64,000 nt of DNA. It comes from Candidatus Celerinatantimonas neptuna. Its GTDB lineage: Bacteria; Pseudomonadota; Gammaproteobacteria; Enterobacterales; Celerinatantimonadaceae. The notes beneath the pieces were generated by a model, which was given only the letters and a program-made list of their open reading frames with translations, was not told the origin of the DNA and did no database searches. This document shows, one piece after another, positions 1 to 8,906 of the stretch (the first letter of the stretch is position 1; the number at the start of each line of letters is the position of its first letter). The translations under genes and the position numbers were made by a program. Location: the NCBI GenBank assembly GCA_911810475.1, contig OU461276.1, positions 2,605,501 through 2,669,500 on the forward strand, in the 5' to 3' direction.

Positions 1-1
1 T

Positions 2-397
2 AATGCGATGGATGTTAGTCAACCGAATAACTGGCCCCGAATCGAAGAGTTATTCCACGTTCAGAAGCGATCATTGAGTGAGCTATCTGAAGGCGTCATG
101 ACTGATCAACAGACCAAAGAAGCGATGATTGAACTTCATCAAAAAGGGTATGTATGTGAACCTCATGGTTCGATTGCCTGGAAACAACTGAATGAACAAT
201 TAGCTGCAGGTGAGTATGGAGTATTTTTGTGTACAGCCCATCCGGCGAAGTTTAAATCGTCAGTTGAGGATATTTTGAAAATTAATTTAGATTTACCTAA
301 AGCGTTAGCTGATCGAGCAGAATTACCTTTGCTTTCCAATCAGTTAGAGGCTAATTTCGAGCTTTTAAGTCGTCTTTTGAATGATGTTGCAGGTTAA
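2..397 (+). CDS. thrC: threonine synthase, C-terminal part (5' end outside window)
   Basis: ThrC makes L-threonine from O-phospho-L-homoserine with pyridoxal phosphate, the last step of threonine synthesis. The open frame runs in from the left edge, so only about the last 131 residues are visible. They carry the family's C-terminal signatures NAMDVSQPNNWPR, EPHGSIAW and TAHPAKFKSSVE, which align well with my memory of E. coli ThrC. The PLP lysine lies upstream of the window. The reading frame is intact to a TAA stop. The thrA and thrB partners cannot be seen. Confidence 0.93.
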   Translation, partial: NAMDVSQPNNWPRIEELFHVQKRSLSELSEGVMTDQQTKEAMIELHQKGYVCEPHGSIAWKQLNEQLAAGEYGVFLCTAHPAKFKSSVEDILKINLDLPKALADRAELPLLSNQLEANFELLSRLLNDVAG

Positions 398-476
398 TCG
401 ATAGATGATTGCCTATTGATCTTCCCCCGAAGTTTGCGCATCCTTGTCGTCTCGTAAAATCATAACCGACAAAACG

Positions 477-1349
477 ATGAGTAAAGTTCTCAAGGATTTG
501 CTCGATCTACTCAGTCTGGAGCGGATCGAGCAGGGTTTATTTCGGGGAAATAGCCAGAATATTGGATTAAGAGCTGTTTTTGGTGGGCAACTCATGGGAC
601 AAGCGCTTTCTGCTGCGAAAGAAACTGTTCCGAACGGACGACGGGCCCACTCCCTTCATTCTTATTTTCTGCGTCCCGGTGATACGGGCCATCCTATTGT
701 TTATGAAGTTGAAAATCTTCGAGATGGCAAAACGATCTCAACTCGCCGGATTACTGCAATTCAGTTTGGCCGTCAAATCTTTCATATGACTGCGTCATTT
801 CAAAATGAAGAGAAAGGTTTTGAGCATCAGGAGCCAATGCCCGATGTGCCGTTGCCTGAAAAATTACAATCGGAACAGGAATATTCATTTGCTATCAGGG
901 ATAAGTTGCCAGAAAATTTGTGCAATCAGTTTATTTGCGATAAACCGATAGATATTCGTCCTGTCCGTTTTATTAATCCGCTAGAGCCACAGGTGTGCGA
1001 ACCAAAACGCTATGCCTGGATTAAGGCAAATGGTGTGATGCCCGATGATATTCGTGTGCATCGTTATCTTCTGACTTATGCATCTGATTTTAATTTCTTG
1101 CCGACGGCATTGCAGCCACACGGACGTTCTTTTTTTGATGAAGAACTTCAGGTCGCAACGATTGATCACAGTATGTGGTTTCATCGATCTTTTCGTTTAG
1201 ATGACTGGTTGCTATATGCTGTTGATAGCCCCTCTGCTTCTTCCGGACATGCTTTAGTGCGCGGAGAGATATTCACCCGGGATGGTGTATTGGTTGCCTC
1301 AACGGCACAAGAAGGCGTCATTCGTCAACGGGCTAAATCAGCCCATTAA
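477..1349 (+). CDS. tesB: acyl-CoA thioesterase II
   Basis: TesB hydrolyses medium- and long-chain acyl-CoA to free fatty acid and CoA in the cytoplasm. The 290-residue product has the double hotdog layout: [10 protein letters not shown] and SYFLRPGD in the first half, and [18 protein letters not shown] and STAQEGV in the second. These hold the Asp, Thr and Gln that form the active site in the E. coli enzyme. The ATG at 477 (MSKVLKDLL) is chosen over a TTG 33 bases upstream because it matches the usual family N-terminus and length. The gene follows thrC by 79 bases and looks independently placed. Confidence 0.95.
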   Translation: MSKVLKDLLDLLSLERIEQGLFRGNSQNIGLRAVFGGQLMGQALSAAKETVPNGRRAHSLHSYFLRPGDTGHPIVYEVENLRDGKTISTRRITAIQFGRQIFHMTASFQNEEKGFEHQEPMPDVPLPEKLQSEQEYSFAIRDKLPENLCNQFICDKPIDIRPVRFINPLEPQVCEPKRYAWIKANGVMPDDIRVHRYLLTYASDFNFLPTALQPHGRSFFDEELQVATIDHSMWFHRSFRLDDWLLYAVDSPSASSGHALVRGEIFTRDGVLVASTAQEGVIRQRAKSAH

Positions 1350-1423
1350 TAATTCCTTCAATTTAACGAAATAGCTCTTTGGTTCGCCATTATCTGTGGT
1401 GTTCCGAGGGGTTATTGTGATAA

Positions 1424-1452
1424 TTGACAATGCCTAGAGTTCTTCAGACAAT
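1424..1452 (+). promoter_or_regulatory. candidate sigma-70 promoter for the glycosyltransferase gene
   Basis: A consensus -35 TTGACA (1424-1429) is followed 17 bases later by GACAAT (1447-1452), about 40 bases before the ATG at 1492. The -10 is imperfect, so this is a candidate only. Confidence 0.35.
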
Positions 1453-1491
1453 ACCACTGTTATTATTTTATAGTATGGACAAAGGGGAAGT

Positions 1492-2907
1492 ATGGACGAC
1501 TCAATATTTAAGACAAGAACATTTTGGTATAAAAGCCTTTGGGTTCTTGTTTTTGCTTTAGCTGTACATGCAGTCAATATGTCCAGCTCAGATATGCGTG
1601 GCGATGCGATCGTTTATGCGTCAATCGCTAAAAATATTATCACAATGCATTCGCCTTTAATTTTGCATTTTGATGGCAACGTTTATCTCAATAAACCCCC
1701 TTTATTCTTCTGGTTGATTGCTCTTAGCCTGTCCGTTTTTGGGTATACCGTATTTGCGGCTAAGTTAGTTGCTGTTCTAGCGGCTGTAGCACTGAACTTG
1801 TCCGTCTTTTACCTGATTGTCAGATTGTTTCGTAGTTATAATTTGGGATATCTCTGTATTTTCTGTCTGAATACGACGTATGTTATCTATAAAAATACGC
1901 ATTCCGTCCGGATGGAGGGATTGACAGCTTTTCTCATTCTAATGGCTATTATATTTTTGTGGCATTACATGAAGTCGTCAGAGTTCAGATACCTCGCATT
2001 ATTTGGCCTGATGAGCGGTCTTGCAGTAATGAGTAAAGGGTTTTTGGGATTTCTTCCCTGGGCGACTCTACTGATTTACCTTATGCTTCCGGGGAGTGCC
2101 GCCTGGCGTAATCGTAAAGTACTGGTTCATACACTGATCGCTTTGCTGATTTGCATGGTGACGTTTGGCTGGTGGTATGTCTATATATCGTTACATACAA
2201 ACTTCTTTCATCATTTCTTTTATGGTGAAGTAGCGGCAAGATTATTGAATGGATCTCTTCAGACAAAAGATCATGTAAATTATCATACGAAGCCTATATA
2301 TCAGTATGTTGTTTATATGTTTCGTGATTATTTTATGTATCTTCCGTTTTTAATTTATGGTGGATATCGTGTCTATAAAGAGCAACATCGGTTTGACCGG
2401 GAAGGGTTAGTTCTGGTCACGATTTATACGGTGTTTAGCTGGGTTGTCATCCACGCTATATCGACACGTTCAGAACGGTATATGTATGAGTTTTATACAA
2501 CAGCTGCTCTTTTTACTGCTTATGGGATTGCTTCAATTCCCAAGCTTAAAAATATTCGGTTTGTGAATTGGCTTAAAGTTTTTGGGATCACTTATATGAT
2601 ATTTATTCTGGTGACACCAATGAAATTATCCTGGAATAGTTATACGTCATTACGGGAACTCGAAGATATAAGCCATAACACTCATATTCCTATCTATATT
2701 AATATGAAGTGGCTACCGAGTTATGTTGACAGGGCTGGTGTTCGATTTTTCTTAGAGAGTTCTGTGCTTGATCAAAATAAACCTAGTGGAAGTTATTTCA
2801 CAGTGTTACCGAAGTATTATCAGGGTAATCTGTCTTACCGTTTAATCAAAAAAACGAGACGAGTCTTAATTGTGTTAGTGCCTAAATCTGATTTGGATTT
2901 GAGTTAA
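1492..2907 (+). CDS. PMT/ArnT-family membrane glycosyltransferase
   Basis: This 471-residue polytopic inner-membrane protein resembles dolichyl-phosphate-mannose/ArnT-type (GT39/GT83) transferases, which move a sugar from a polyprenyl-phosphate carrier to lipid A, protein or another envelope acceptor. Supporting features are a first hydrophobic helix, an acidic first periplasmic loop (SDMRGDAIVYASIAKNI), the LNKPPLFFW motif near residue 70 and about ten further hydrophobic segments. A shorter C-terminal soluble part with SYFTVLPKYY follows. The gene stands alone between tesB and grcA, so the acceptor cannot be inferred. A specific ArnT assignment is not justified because no arn genes are nearby. 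Confidence 0.75.
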   Translation: MDDSIFKTRTFWYKSLWVLVFALAVHAVNMSSSDMRGDAIVYASIAKNIITMHSPLILHFDGNVYLNKPPLFFWLIALSLSVFGYTVFAAKLVAVLAAVALNLSVFYLIVRLFRSYNLGYLCIFCLNTTYVIYKNTHSVRMEGLTAFLILMAIIFLWHYMKSSEFRYLALFGLMSGLAVMSKGFLGFLPWATLLIYLMLPGSAAWRNRKVLVHTLIALLICMVTFGWWYVYISLHTNFFHHFFYGEVAARLLNGSLQTKDHVNYHTKPIYQYVVYMFRDYFMYLPFLIYGGYRVYKEQHRFDREGLVLVTIYTVFSWVVIHAISTRSERYMYEFYTTAALFTAYGIASIPKLKNIRFVNWLKVFGITYMIFILVTPMKLSWNSYTSLRELEDISHNTHIPIYINMKWLPSYVDRAGVRFFLESSVLDQNKPSGSYFTVLPKYYQGNLSYRLIKKTRRVLIVLVPKSDLDLS

Positions 2908-2919
2908 CAGATAAAATAA

Positions 2920-2949
2920 AGCCGCATAAGATGCGGCTCTTCTTTTTTA
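2920..2949. terminator. bidirectional rho-independent terminator between the glycosyltransferase and grcA
   Basis: A perfect 7-bp stem GCCGCAT/ATGCGGC with loop AAG (2921-2937) is followed by a T-rich run on the plus strand. An A-rich stretch precedes it, which serves as the U-tract for the minus strand. It lies between two convergent genes, so it probably ends both. Confidence 0.8.
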
Positions 2950-2952
2950 GGT

Positions 2953-3333
2953 CTACAGATTTTCTGTAAACGTACGAGTGATGACATCTCGTTGTTGTTC
3001 TGGAGTAAGTGAGTTGAAACGTACAGCATAACCAGAAACACGGATAGTGAGTTGCGGATATTTTTCAGGATGTTTAACCGCATCTTCAAGAGTTTCTCTG
3101 CGCATAACGTTGACATTGAGGTGTTGTCCACCTTCAACGCGTGGTGCAGCGGTTAGCGGAATTTCACGATATTCAATTTGACCAAGCTCTGCCAGAGGTA
3201 CGACTTGATCCTGAGTATATAGCTCTTCTTTTACGCATAGGCACCGGGCTTCTCTGTTGCTTTCGTCCAGAAGCCAGAAAGAGTTCAATAATGCATCGTT
3301 GCTGGCTTTTGTAATTTGAATACCTTTAGTCAT
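2953..3333 (-). CDS. grcA: autonomous glycyl radical cofactor GrcA (YfiD)
   Basis: GrcA is a small stand-alone copy of the C-terminal glycyl-radical domain of pyruvate formate-lyase. It replaces that domain when oxygen cleaves PFL. The 126-residue product has the diagnostic radical loop RVSGYAVRF near residue 100, preceded by [13 protein letters not shown] as in PFL. Family length is about 127, so the gene is complete. The ATG at 3333 is preceded by AGGAGC on the minus strand. Two FNR-like palindromes upstream fit the oxygen-controlled expression known in E. coli. Confidence 0.95.
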   Translation of the reverse strand: MTKGIQITKASNDALLNSFWLLDESNREARCLCVKEELYTQDQVVPLAELGQIEYREIPLTAAPRVEGGQHLNVNVMRRETLEDAVKHPEKYPQLTIRVSGYAVRFNSLTPEQQRDVITRTFTENL

Positions 3334-3447
3334 GGTATGTGCTCCTATTGCAATCTAACCGTATAAAGATGTAACAATACGTTTTCTTTGAACGACAGTT
3401 GTTCTGAGAGAACGCATAACCACCTTTTAAAAGGATACTTTTTAAAA

Positions 3448-3461
3448 ATGACCCACATCAA
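3448..3461 (-). promoter_or_regulatory. FNR-like site, promoter-proximal, upstream of grcA
   Basis: Read on the minus strand the site is TTGAT-GTGG-GTCAT. It has the FNR half-site spacing of four bases and one clear mismatch to TTGAT-N4-ATCAA in each right-hand position. It lies about 120 bases upstream of the grcA start. Assignment is by motif only. Confidence 0.5.
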
Positions 3462-3490
3462 AAAGCGATCATTTGTTACATGCCACTATG

Positions 3491-3504
3491 TTGACCTGAG
3501 TCAA
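3491..3504 (-). promoter_or_regulatory. FNR-like palindrome, distal, upstream of grcA
   Basis: TTGAC-CTGA-GTCAA is a perfect 5+4+5 palindrome with FNR spacing, centred 43 bases upstream of the proximal box. E. coli yfiD is known to use two FNR sites, which supports the reading. A CRP/FNR-family relative could equally bind. Confidence 0.5.
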
Positions 3505-3703
3505 TATTCGTTATATTAACATGGTTTAAAGGCCATTTGAATTGTATGGTCAAATGTACTTTAAATACATCTTTAAAGGGCCGCTTTGATCTGGATAAAA
3601 TTTTGGTTCATCTATTTCTGGTTATGTTGATTTACAATGGATGATTGTCATCGGTTGTGTTGTGACTTTATATAAATGAGTTTTTTGCAAGCAGATTCAT
3701 ATT

Positions 3704-4552
3704 TTATTGATGCGCTGCTTGTGTTTTAAGCCACTCTATTTCCTGAGGCCAGAGTGTATTGTCAATGGTTTCCAGAATCAGAGGAATGTGATCAAAGCGA
3801 TCATCTTGCATGAGTAAGCTAAAGCAATCGAGCCCTATTTCTCCCTGTCCGAGGCTGTGATGGCGGTCAATTCTAGAGTTTAATTTGCCTTTGCTATCGT
3901 TAAGATGCATTCCTTTAAGATATGGAAAACCGACTATTTTTTGGAATTCATCAAATGTTTTTTGATATCCGTCAGGCGTATTTAAAGGATAACCAGCCGC
4001 AAAGGCGTGACACGTATCTATACAGACACCTACCCGGGTTTTGTCATCAACCCGCTCGATAATTTTAGCGAGATGTTCGAAGTGCCATCCTAAATTGCTC
4101 CCTTGTCCGGCTGTATTTTCAATGACAGCGATAACATTGGGAACGCTATGGTGTGCTAAATTGATAGAGTCACTTATCTTGGCTAGTGTGTCTTGCTCGC
4201 TTTGTTTGCGCAAATGAGAACCTGGATGAAAATTGAGTAGCTTCAGCCCCAAATCATAACAGCGTTGCATTTCATCTATAAATGCATTGCGCGATTTTTC
4301 GAGTGCCTCAGACTCAGGATGACCTAAATTGATAAGATACGAGTCGTGAGGCAATATTTGGTCGGCTTTAAAGCTTAAGCGTTGGCAATTATCCCTGAAT
4401 TGAAGGAGTGTTTGTTCTTTTAAGGGGGGGGCATTCCAGCGCCTTTGGTTTTTGGTGAAAAGAGCAAAAGCGGTTGCACCAATTTTAGCTGCATTGAGTG
4501 GGGCATTGAATACGCCTCCAGACGCACTGACGTGAGCACCTATATATTTCAT
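3704..4552 (-). CDS. nfo: endonuclease IV (AP endonuclease)
   Basis: Nfo cuts DNA 5' to abasic sites and removes blocked 3' ends during base-excision repair. The 282-residue protein matches family length. It shows the metal-ligand motifs in order: HVSASGG at the N-terminus, [48 protein letters not shown] and ILETID. All three zinc-site clusters therefore look intact. It is divergent from ung, another base-excision enzyme, with 392 bases between them, a functionally sensible pairing. Confidence 0.96.
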   Translation of the reverse strand: MKYIGAHVSASGGVFNAPLNAAKIGATAFALFTKNQRRWNAPPLKEQTLLQFRDNCQRLSFKADQILPHDSYLINLGHPESEALEKSRNAFIDEMQRCYDLGLKLLNFHPGSHLRKQSEQDTLAKISDSINLAHHSVPNVIAVIENTAGQGSNLGWHFEHLAKIIERVDDKTRVGVCIDTCHAFAAGYPLNTPDGYQKTFDEFQKIVGFPYLKGMHLNDSKGKLNSRIDRHHSLGQGEIGLDCFSLLMQDDRFDHIPLILETIDNTLWPQEIEWLKTQAAHQ

Positions 4553-4944
4553 GGTTTACCTTGTTTGTAGTCAAAACTGTATTGTCGTTACTGTTTTTTG
4601 CTCCATTAAGATAAAACTTTGGATCTTACCATTCAATTGAGATGTTGATTTTTATTATTCATATGTAAGTGGCGTAGGTTTTGCTTTTACAAAATGGAAG
4701 ATTCCATGAACATCCTGCTTTGGGAGCTATTGATCGTGAAAAATTGAGGTGCAGAATGTGAAGATTATTTCTGTATGATTATGCAAGTTGCGTTTTAACG
4801 AGGCGTATGGAGCTGAACTCCTATTTAAAGTAAAAAATAGAGCAAATTTGAATTAAAACAACATGAATTAATCATGTTAACTTGTTCTTGGTGTAGCGTC
4901 TTCGTATTCTGTCAGGTAAATTATTAATAATGAGACTATCATTT
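4553..4944. other. intergenic region between divergent nfo and ung
   Basis: This 392-base spacer must carry both promoters. It is AT-rich. I see no convincing operator, RNA gene or extra open frame in it. Confidence 0.5.
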
Positions 4945-5625
4945 ATGACTCAAACATCTTGGACATCCATCCTGGGCGAAGAAAAGCAGCAGCCTTATTT
5001 TCGTCAGGCCATGGATTTTGTTGCTTCTGAGCGCGCGGCAGGTAAAGCAATTTATCCACCGGTGGATGATGTATTTAACGCATTTAAGCTAACCTCTCTT
5101 GATGAGGTTAAGGTGGTGATTTTAGGCCAGGATCCCTATCACCAGTTCGGTCAGGCTCATGGACTCTGTTTTTCTGTTCGGCCAGGGGTTAGGGTACCAC
5201 CATCATTAGTCAATATTTACAAAGAGTTGGCAAATGATATTTCAGGATTCCGAATCCCACCTCACGGGTATCTGGAGTCATGGGCGAAGCAGGGGGTTTT
5301 GATGTTAAATACGGTCTTAACGGTGGAACATGGTAAAGCGCACTCACATGCCCGTTGTGGTTGGGAACAGTTTACTGACGCAGTTATTGCTAAACTGAAT
5401 ATGCACTGTCAGGGACTTGTGTTTATGTTATGGGGAGCGCATGCCCAAAAGAAAGGCGCTGTTATTGATGCTCAGCGTCATTGTGTTTTAAAGGCTGCTC
5501 ACCCATCTCCATTATCTGCGCATCGCGGTTTTTTGGGGTGTCATCATTTTTCGAAAGCGAATCAGTATTTAATGGAGATAGGAAAACCCCCAGTTGATTG
5601 GCAACTGCCAATGCTGATTGATTAA
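4945..5625 (+). CDS. ung: uracil-DNA glycosylase
   Basis: Ung excises uracil from DNA, starting base-excision repair after cytosine deamination or dUTP incorporation. The family-1 motifs are complete: [16 protein letters not shown] with the catalytic Asp, [20 protein letters not shown], and [11 protein letters not shown] with the catalytic His. The chosen ATG ([10 protein letters not shown]) gives 226 residues. An in-frame ATG 15 bases upstream would add MRLSF, which does not fit the family N-terminus; neither has a strong ribosome-binding site. Confidence 0.96.
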   Translation: MTQTSWTSILGEEKQQPYFRQAMDFVASERAAGKAIYPPVDDVFNAFKLTSLDEVKVVILGQDPYHQFGQAHGLCFSVRPGVRVPPSLVNIYKELANDISGFRIPPHGYLESWAKQGVLMLNTVLTVEHGKAHSHARCGWEQFTDAVIAKLNMHCQGLVFMLWGAHAQKKGAVIDAQRHCVLKAAHPSPLSAHRGFLGCHHFSKANQYLMEIGKPPVDWQLPMLID

Positions 5626-5753
5626 TTAATGTACAAATGGTGAAATAGGAATAAACTTCAAGGAAAGATATATTCAAGAAGGAGCTGTCATGCACTTGTG
5701 TATTACCAGCATTCGTATCGTGATTTTATCTTTTGAGGTTAGGGAGCCGAGAA

Positions 5754-6299
5754 ATGTTAGATAATTTAATGCATGACCATGTCAACATTGCTGCACTGTT
5801 GAAGGTTCTTGAACATAAGTTGGATCTGATTCGAAGTGAAAAATCAGTAAAGTATAAACTTATTGCGGATATAATCACTTATTTAGGTGATTATGCAGAT
5901 AAGTATCATCATCCAAGAGAAGACGCGATTTATGATTATTTTTGTAAGTATCGGGCTGATGGTCTGGATATTTCAGATAAGCTTGCTCGTGAACATCAGA
6001 AATTGCATGAACTGACTGAGGAGTTAGATGAAGTTGTTCAATTGATACTTTTGGATGCAGTTATTCCCTTGGATCAATTTAGTCAGAAATTGGAACATTT
6101 TATCAGTGCCCAGTGGGATCATCTGAATTTTGAAGAAAGGGAAATATTTCCTTTGTTGAAAGAAAAGCTAACAGAGGATGACTGGCGAATTATCGAACAA
6201 AACTGGGAACATTCAGATTACAATGATCCTCTGTTTGGGAGTAAAGTGGAACAGCATTACTCCGCATTGGCTGAGCGCATTCGAATTTCTGAGAGTTAA
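5754..6299 (+). CDS. hemerythrin HHE-domain protein
   Basis: The 181-residue product looks like an HHE cation-binding (hemerythrin-like) protein, a four-helix bundle with a probable di-iron site. Histidine/acid ligands are spread as expected: MHDHVN at the start, KYHHPRED, REHQKLHE, and WDHLNFEEREIFP. Homologues include a di-iron domain family linked to oxygen, NO or iron handling, but the ligand chemistry here is not determined. The ATG at 5754 is preferred over a TTG 21 bases upstream because MLDNLMHDHVN begins the domain and TTAGGGA precedes it. The gene appears monocistronic. Confidence 0.82.
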   Translation: MLDNLMHDHVNIAALLKVLEHKLDLIRSEKSVKYKLIADIITYLGDYADKYHHPREDAIYDYFCKYRADGLDISDKLAREHQKLHELTEELDEVVQLILLDAVIPLDQFSQKLEHFISAQWDHLNFEEREIFPLLKEKLTEDDWRIIEQNWEHSDYNDPLFGSKVEQHYSALAERIRISES

Positions 6300-6368
6300 A
6301 ATAACTTTACTTTACATGTAGTCTGAATATCTTAAACTGAGCCAATTTCGTTGAATGGTGAAGTATCT

Positions 6369-7175
6369 ATGTTTCGCTTGATTGCTCTTGATATTGATGG
6401 CACTACGCTTAATTCCAATCATCAAATTTCTAAACGTAATATTGCCGTAATTCGGGCAGCGCGTGAAGCGGGAGTTATCGTTGTACTCGCTTCAGGCAGG
6501 CCTTTGGATGGTATCTTAATGCATTTAGATACACTGGGTCTAAATCAGGATGATCAATTTGTCATAAGTTATAATGGTGCGTTAGTTCAGAGAATTGGCG
6601 ATGGACAGGTGTTGAAAAGCCAACTACTGATGGGAAAAGATGCAAAACGGTTAGGTCAAATTGCTCATCGAATGGGGGTTCATACCCATGTATTTTCTTT
6701 ATCTCGCGGTCTTGTAACACCACAGCTCAGCCGTTATACACAACATGAAGCATTTATGAATGATATTCCATGGACAATCATGGAATATGATCAGTTGAAA
6801 AACGATGAACCATTAATGAAAGTCATGATGGTTGATGAACCGGATATATTGCAGATGGCTATCGACCAGATTCCTGATGAACTCTATCAGGATTACAGTG
6901 TGCTCAGAAGTGCACCTTTTTTTCTTGAGTTCATGCACCCTCAGGCGAATAAAGGGAATGGGGTTGCTGCCCTGGCTGATTATCTGCATATTTCATCGGA
7001 TCAGGTGATTTGTATTGGTGATGCGGGAAATGATCATCATATGTTGCAGTGGGCTGGCCTTGGTATTGCAATGGGTAACGCGGATGAACAGACGAAAGCA
7101 CTTGCGGATTATGTAACCGGAACTAATGATGAAGATGGCGTTGCTTTGGCGATTGAAAAGTTTGTTTTGAGATGA
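6369..7175 (+). CDS. yidA: Cof-type HAD-IIB sugar phosphatase, YidA-like
   Basis: This 268-residue HAD-superfamily phosphatase has motif I LDIDGTTL (nucleophile Asp), motif II VLASGRP, the IIB cap between them, a lysine in HPQANKGNG, and motif IV IGDAGNDHHML. The arrangement matches YidA/Cof hydrolases, which dephosphorylate sugar phosphates and related metabolites in the cytoplasm. The exact substrate cannot be read from sequence. The ATG at 6369 follows GGTGAAG. The preceding in-frame TTG is rejected because it only adds a short non-family leader. Confidence 0.85.
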   Translation: MFRLIALDIDGTTLNSNHQISKRNIAVIRAAREAGVIVVLASGRPLDGILMHLDTLGLNQDDQFVISYNGALVQRIGDGQVLKSQLLMGKDAKRLGQIAHRMGVHTHVFSLSRGLVTPQLSRYTQHEAFMNDIPWTIMEYDQLKNDEPLMKVMMVDEPDILQMAIDQIPDELYQDYSVLRSAPFFLEFMHPQANKGNGVAALADYLHISSDQVICIGDAGNDHHMLQWAGLGIAMGNADEQTKALADYVTGTNDEDGVALAIEKFVLR

Positions 7176-7256
7176 TGGAAACGATGCTCTGATTTGACCG
7201 TTATCATGGCTTTTATTTTTTTTCTAATAGGATTTAATGCTATTTGGTTGACTTAG

Positions 7257-7280
7257 CGTTATATATGTGGGTATATAATG
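7257..7280 (+). promoter_or_regulatory. ModE operator overlapping the modE start codon
   Basis: Inverted half-sites CGTTATATA (7257-7265) and TATATAATG (7272-7280) are separated by six bases and match the ModE consensus at 17 of 18 positions. The final ATG is the predicted modE start. A TTGACT at 7248-7253 sits 18 bases before TATATA (7272-7277), so the box may also cover the -10. Binding would block transcription and possibly translation when molybdate is plentiful. Confidence 0.8.
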
Positions 7281-8105
7281 AATGACTCATCTATGACAAC
7301 ATTGTTGCCGTTGCAATTGCAAGTAAGTGGGCATCCGCTATTTACTGAACAGCGGATTTCTTTACTTGAAGCAATTGATAAAACGGGTTCGTTGAATGCG
7401 GCAGCAAAGTCGATGCCAATGTCGTATAAAGCGGCATGGGATGCTCTTGATTTGATGAATAACCTGGCTCAGGAACCTTTAGTTATTCGCCAAAGTGGTG
7501 GGCGTCATGGTGGCGGAACTCAATTGACTGCAGCAGGTCGTCAATTGATTCAGCTATATCGTGCCTTACAGCTTGAATATCAACAATCACTCGAGAAATT
7601 GCAGGTGGTTGCTCAAGAGCAACCTGATTTGGATTTGTTGCAATTACGACGGTTGTTACGACAGATGCATTTTCGCAGTAGTGCCCGTAACCAATTTAAC
7701 GGGACAGTCGTATCTATTCGCAAAAAAGGTGTGAAATCTCGTGTTGTGATCCGTATCGGCGAGAGCTGCGCTTTTGATATTGAGGCGGCTGTAACCAGTG
7801 AAGCCGTTTATGAACTGGCTTTAGAACCGGGAGTTGAAGTATTGGCTTTAATTAAGGCGCCTCAGTTGAAAGTGTCGTTGCCAGAGCAAGGCTCAAGACG
7901 TTCGGCAAACCATTATCAGGGAACGGTGACCCGGTTGTCATATGATGAGCAATATTGTCAGGTTGTCATTGCGATTGACTCACATAAGCATTTAGCGGTA
8001 TTGATGAGTCGGCTTCGGGCTGAACGGATGGCTCTGACAGAAGGTCAAGTGGTTCATGTTGGATTTTCGCCATCATCGGTTGTTTTGTGCCGGTATGACG
8101 AATAA
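7278..8105 (+). CDS. modE: molybdate-responsive transcriptional regulator ModE
   Basis: ModE is a dimeric DNA-binding protein that senses molybdate and represses its own uptake operon. The N-terminal winged helix covers about residues 15-110 (ISLLEAIDKTGSLNAAAKSMPMSYKAAWDAL). Two C-terminal Mop/TOBE domains start with RNQFNGTVVSIRKKGV and ANHYQGTVTRLSYDE. Length (275) matches E. coli ModE (262) well. It heads the modEABC operon, 16 bases before modA, rather than being divergent as in E. coli. A second in-frame ATG at 7293 is the likely start if the promoter uses the TATATA at 7272 as its -10. Confidence 0.95.
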   Translation: MNDSSMTTLLPLQLQVSGHPLFTEQRISLLEAIDKTGSLNAAAKSMPMSYKAAWDALDLMNNLAQEPLVIRQSGGRHGGGTQLTAAGRQLIQLYRALQLEYQQSLEKLQVVAQEQPDLDLLQLRRLLRQMHFRSSARNQFNGTVVSIRKKGVKSRVVIRIGESCAFDIEAAVTSEAVYELALEPGVEVLALIKAPQLKVSLPEQGSRRSANHYQGTVTRLSYDEQYCQVVIAIDSHKHLAVLMSRLRAERMALTEGQVVHVGFSPSSVVLCRYDE

Positions 8106-8121
8106 ATAAAGAGATTTTAAT

Positions 8122-8883
8122 ATGGAAAAGTTAAGCTCAATTCTCTCATTATGTGGTTTGTTGGTTGCGGTCTCCGCTCATGCAGATGAAGTTAAAGTTG
8201 CAGTGGCTGCCAATTTTTATAAACCATTACAAGTTTTAGCTCAGGATTATCAAAGTCATCATAAAGATAAAATTACCCTGAGTGTTGGTTCAACAGGGAA
8301 GCTATATGCGCAAATCGTTAATGGTGCTCCTTTTGATCTTTTCCTGGCAGCTGATCAGCGCCGTCCTGAGAAATTGGTTCAGGGTCATCTAGCACAGGCT
8401 TCCAGCGAATTTACTTATGCCAAAGGGCGTTTGATTTTCTGGTCGAAACAACCTGGGTTAATCGGTAATTCAGCCAACTATCTGAAAACAGCTAGTTTTA
8501 ATAAGTTAGCACTGGCTAACCCAAAAGCAGCACCTTATGGAGCAGCGACAGTAACAACACTCAAACATTTAGGTATTTATAATAAACTTAAATCAAAACT
8601 GGTTTATGGACAAAATATTGGCCAAACATTTTCGTATGTGAGTTATGGGAATGTAAAACAAGGTTTTGTGGCTTTATCTCAGGTTTATCGTAATGGTAAA
8701 TTGTCATCAGGTTCTGGTTGGATTATTCCTTCTTCATTATATAATCCAATTCGCCAAGATGCTGTATTATTGACTCATGCAAAAAACAGTCGGGCTGCAA
8801 AAGAGTTTTTAGCGTATTTGAAAAGCTCCGAAGCTAAAAAAACTATTCAATCATTCGGTTACGATACCCATACAAGCCATTAA
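8122..8883 (+). CDS. modA: molybdate ABC transporter substrate-binding protein
   Basis: ModA captures molybdate or tungstate in the periplasm and delivers it to ModBC. The 253-residue precursor has a signal peptide ending near SAHADEVKV, then the family start VAVAANFYKPLQ. SVGSTGKLYAQIVNGAPFD contributes Ser ligands, and the C-terminus has SLYNPIRQDAVLL. A ribosome-binding site AAAGAGA lies just upstream. The gene is the second of the modEABC unit. Confidence 0.95.
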   Translation: MEKLSSILSLCGLLVAVSAHADEVKVAVAANFYKPLQVLAQDYQSHHKDKITLSVGSTGKLYAQIVNGAPFDLFLAADQRRPEKLVQGHLAQASSEFTYAKGRLIFWSKQPGLIGNSANYLKTASFNKLALANPKAAPYGAATVTTLKHLGIYNKLKSKLVYGQNIGQTFSYVSYGNVKQGFVALSQVYRNGKLSSGSGWIIPSSLYNPIRQDAVLLTHAKNSRAAKEFLAYLKSSEAKKTIQSFGYDTHTSH

Positions 8884-8906
8884 AACCAGGAATAGGTTAA
8901 TAAGAT

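Noticed and set aside
1414..1431. CRP site in TTGTGATAATTGACAAT
   Set aside because: Only one half-site matches TGTGA; the other lacks TCACA.
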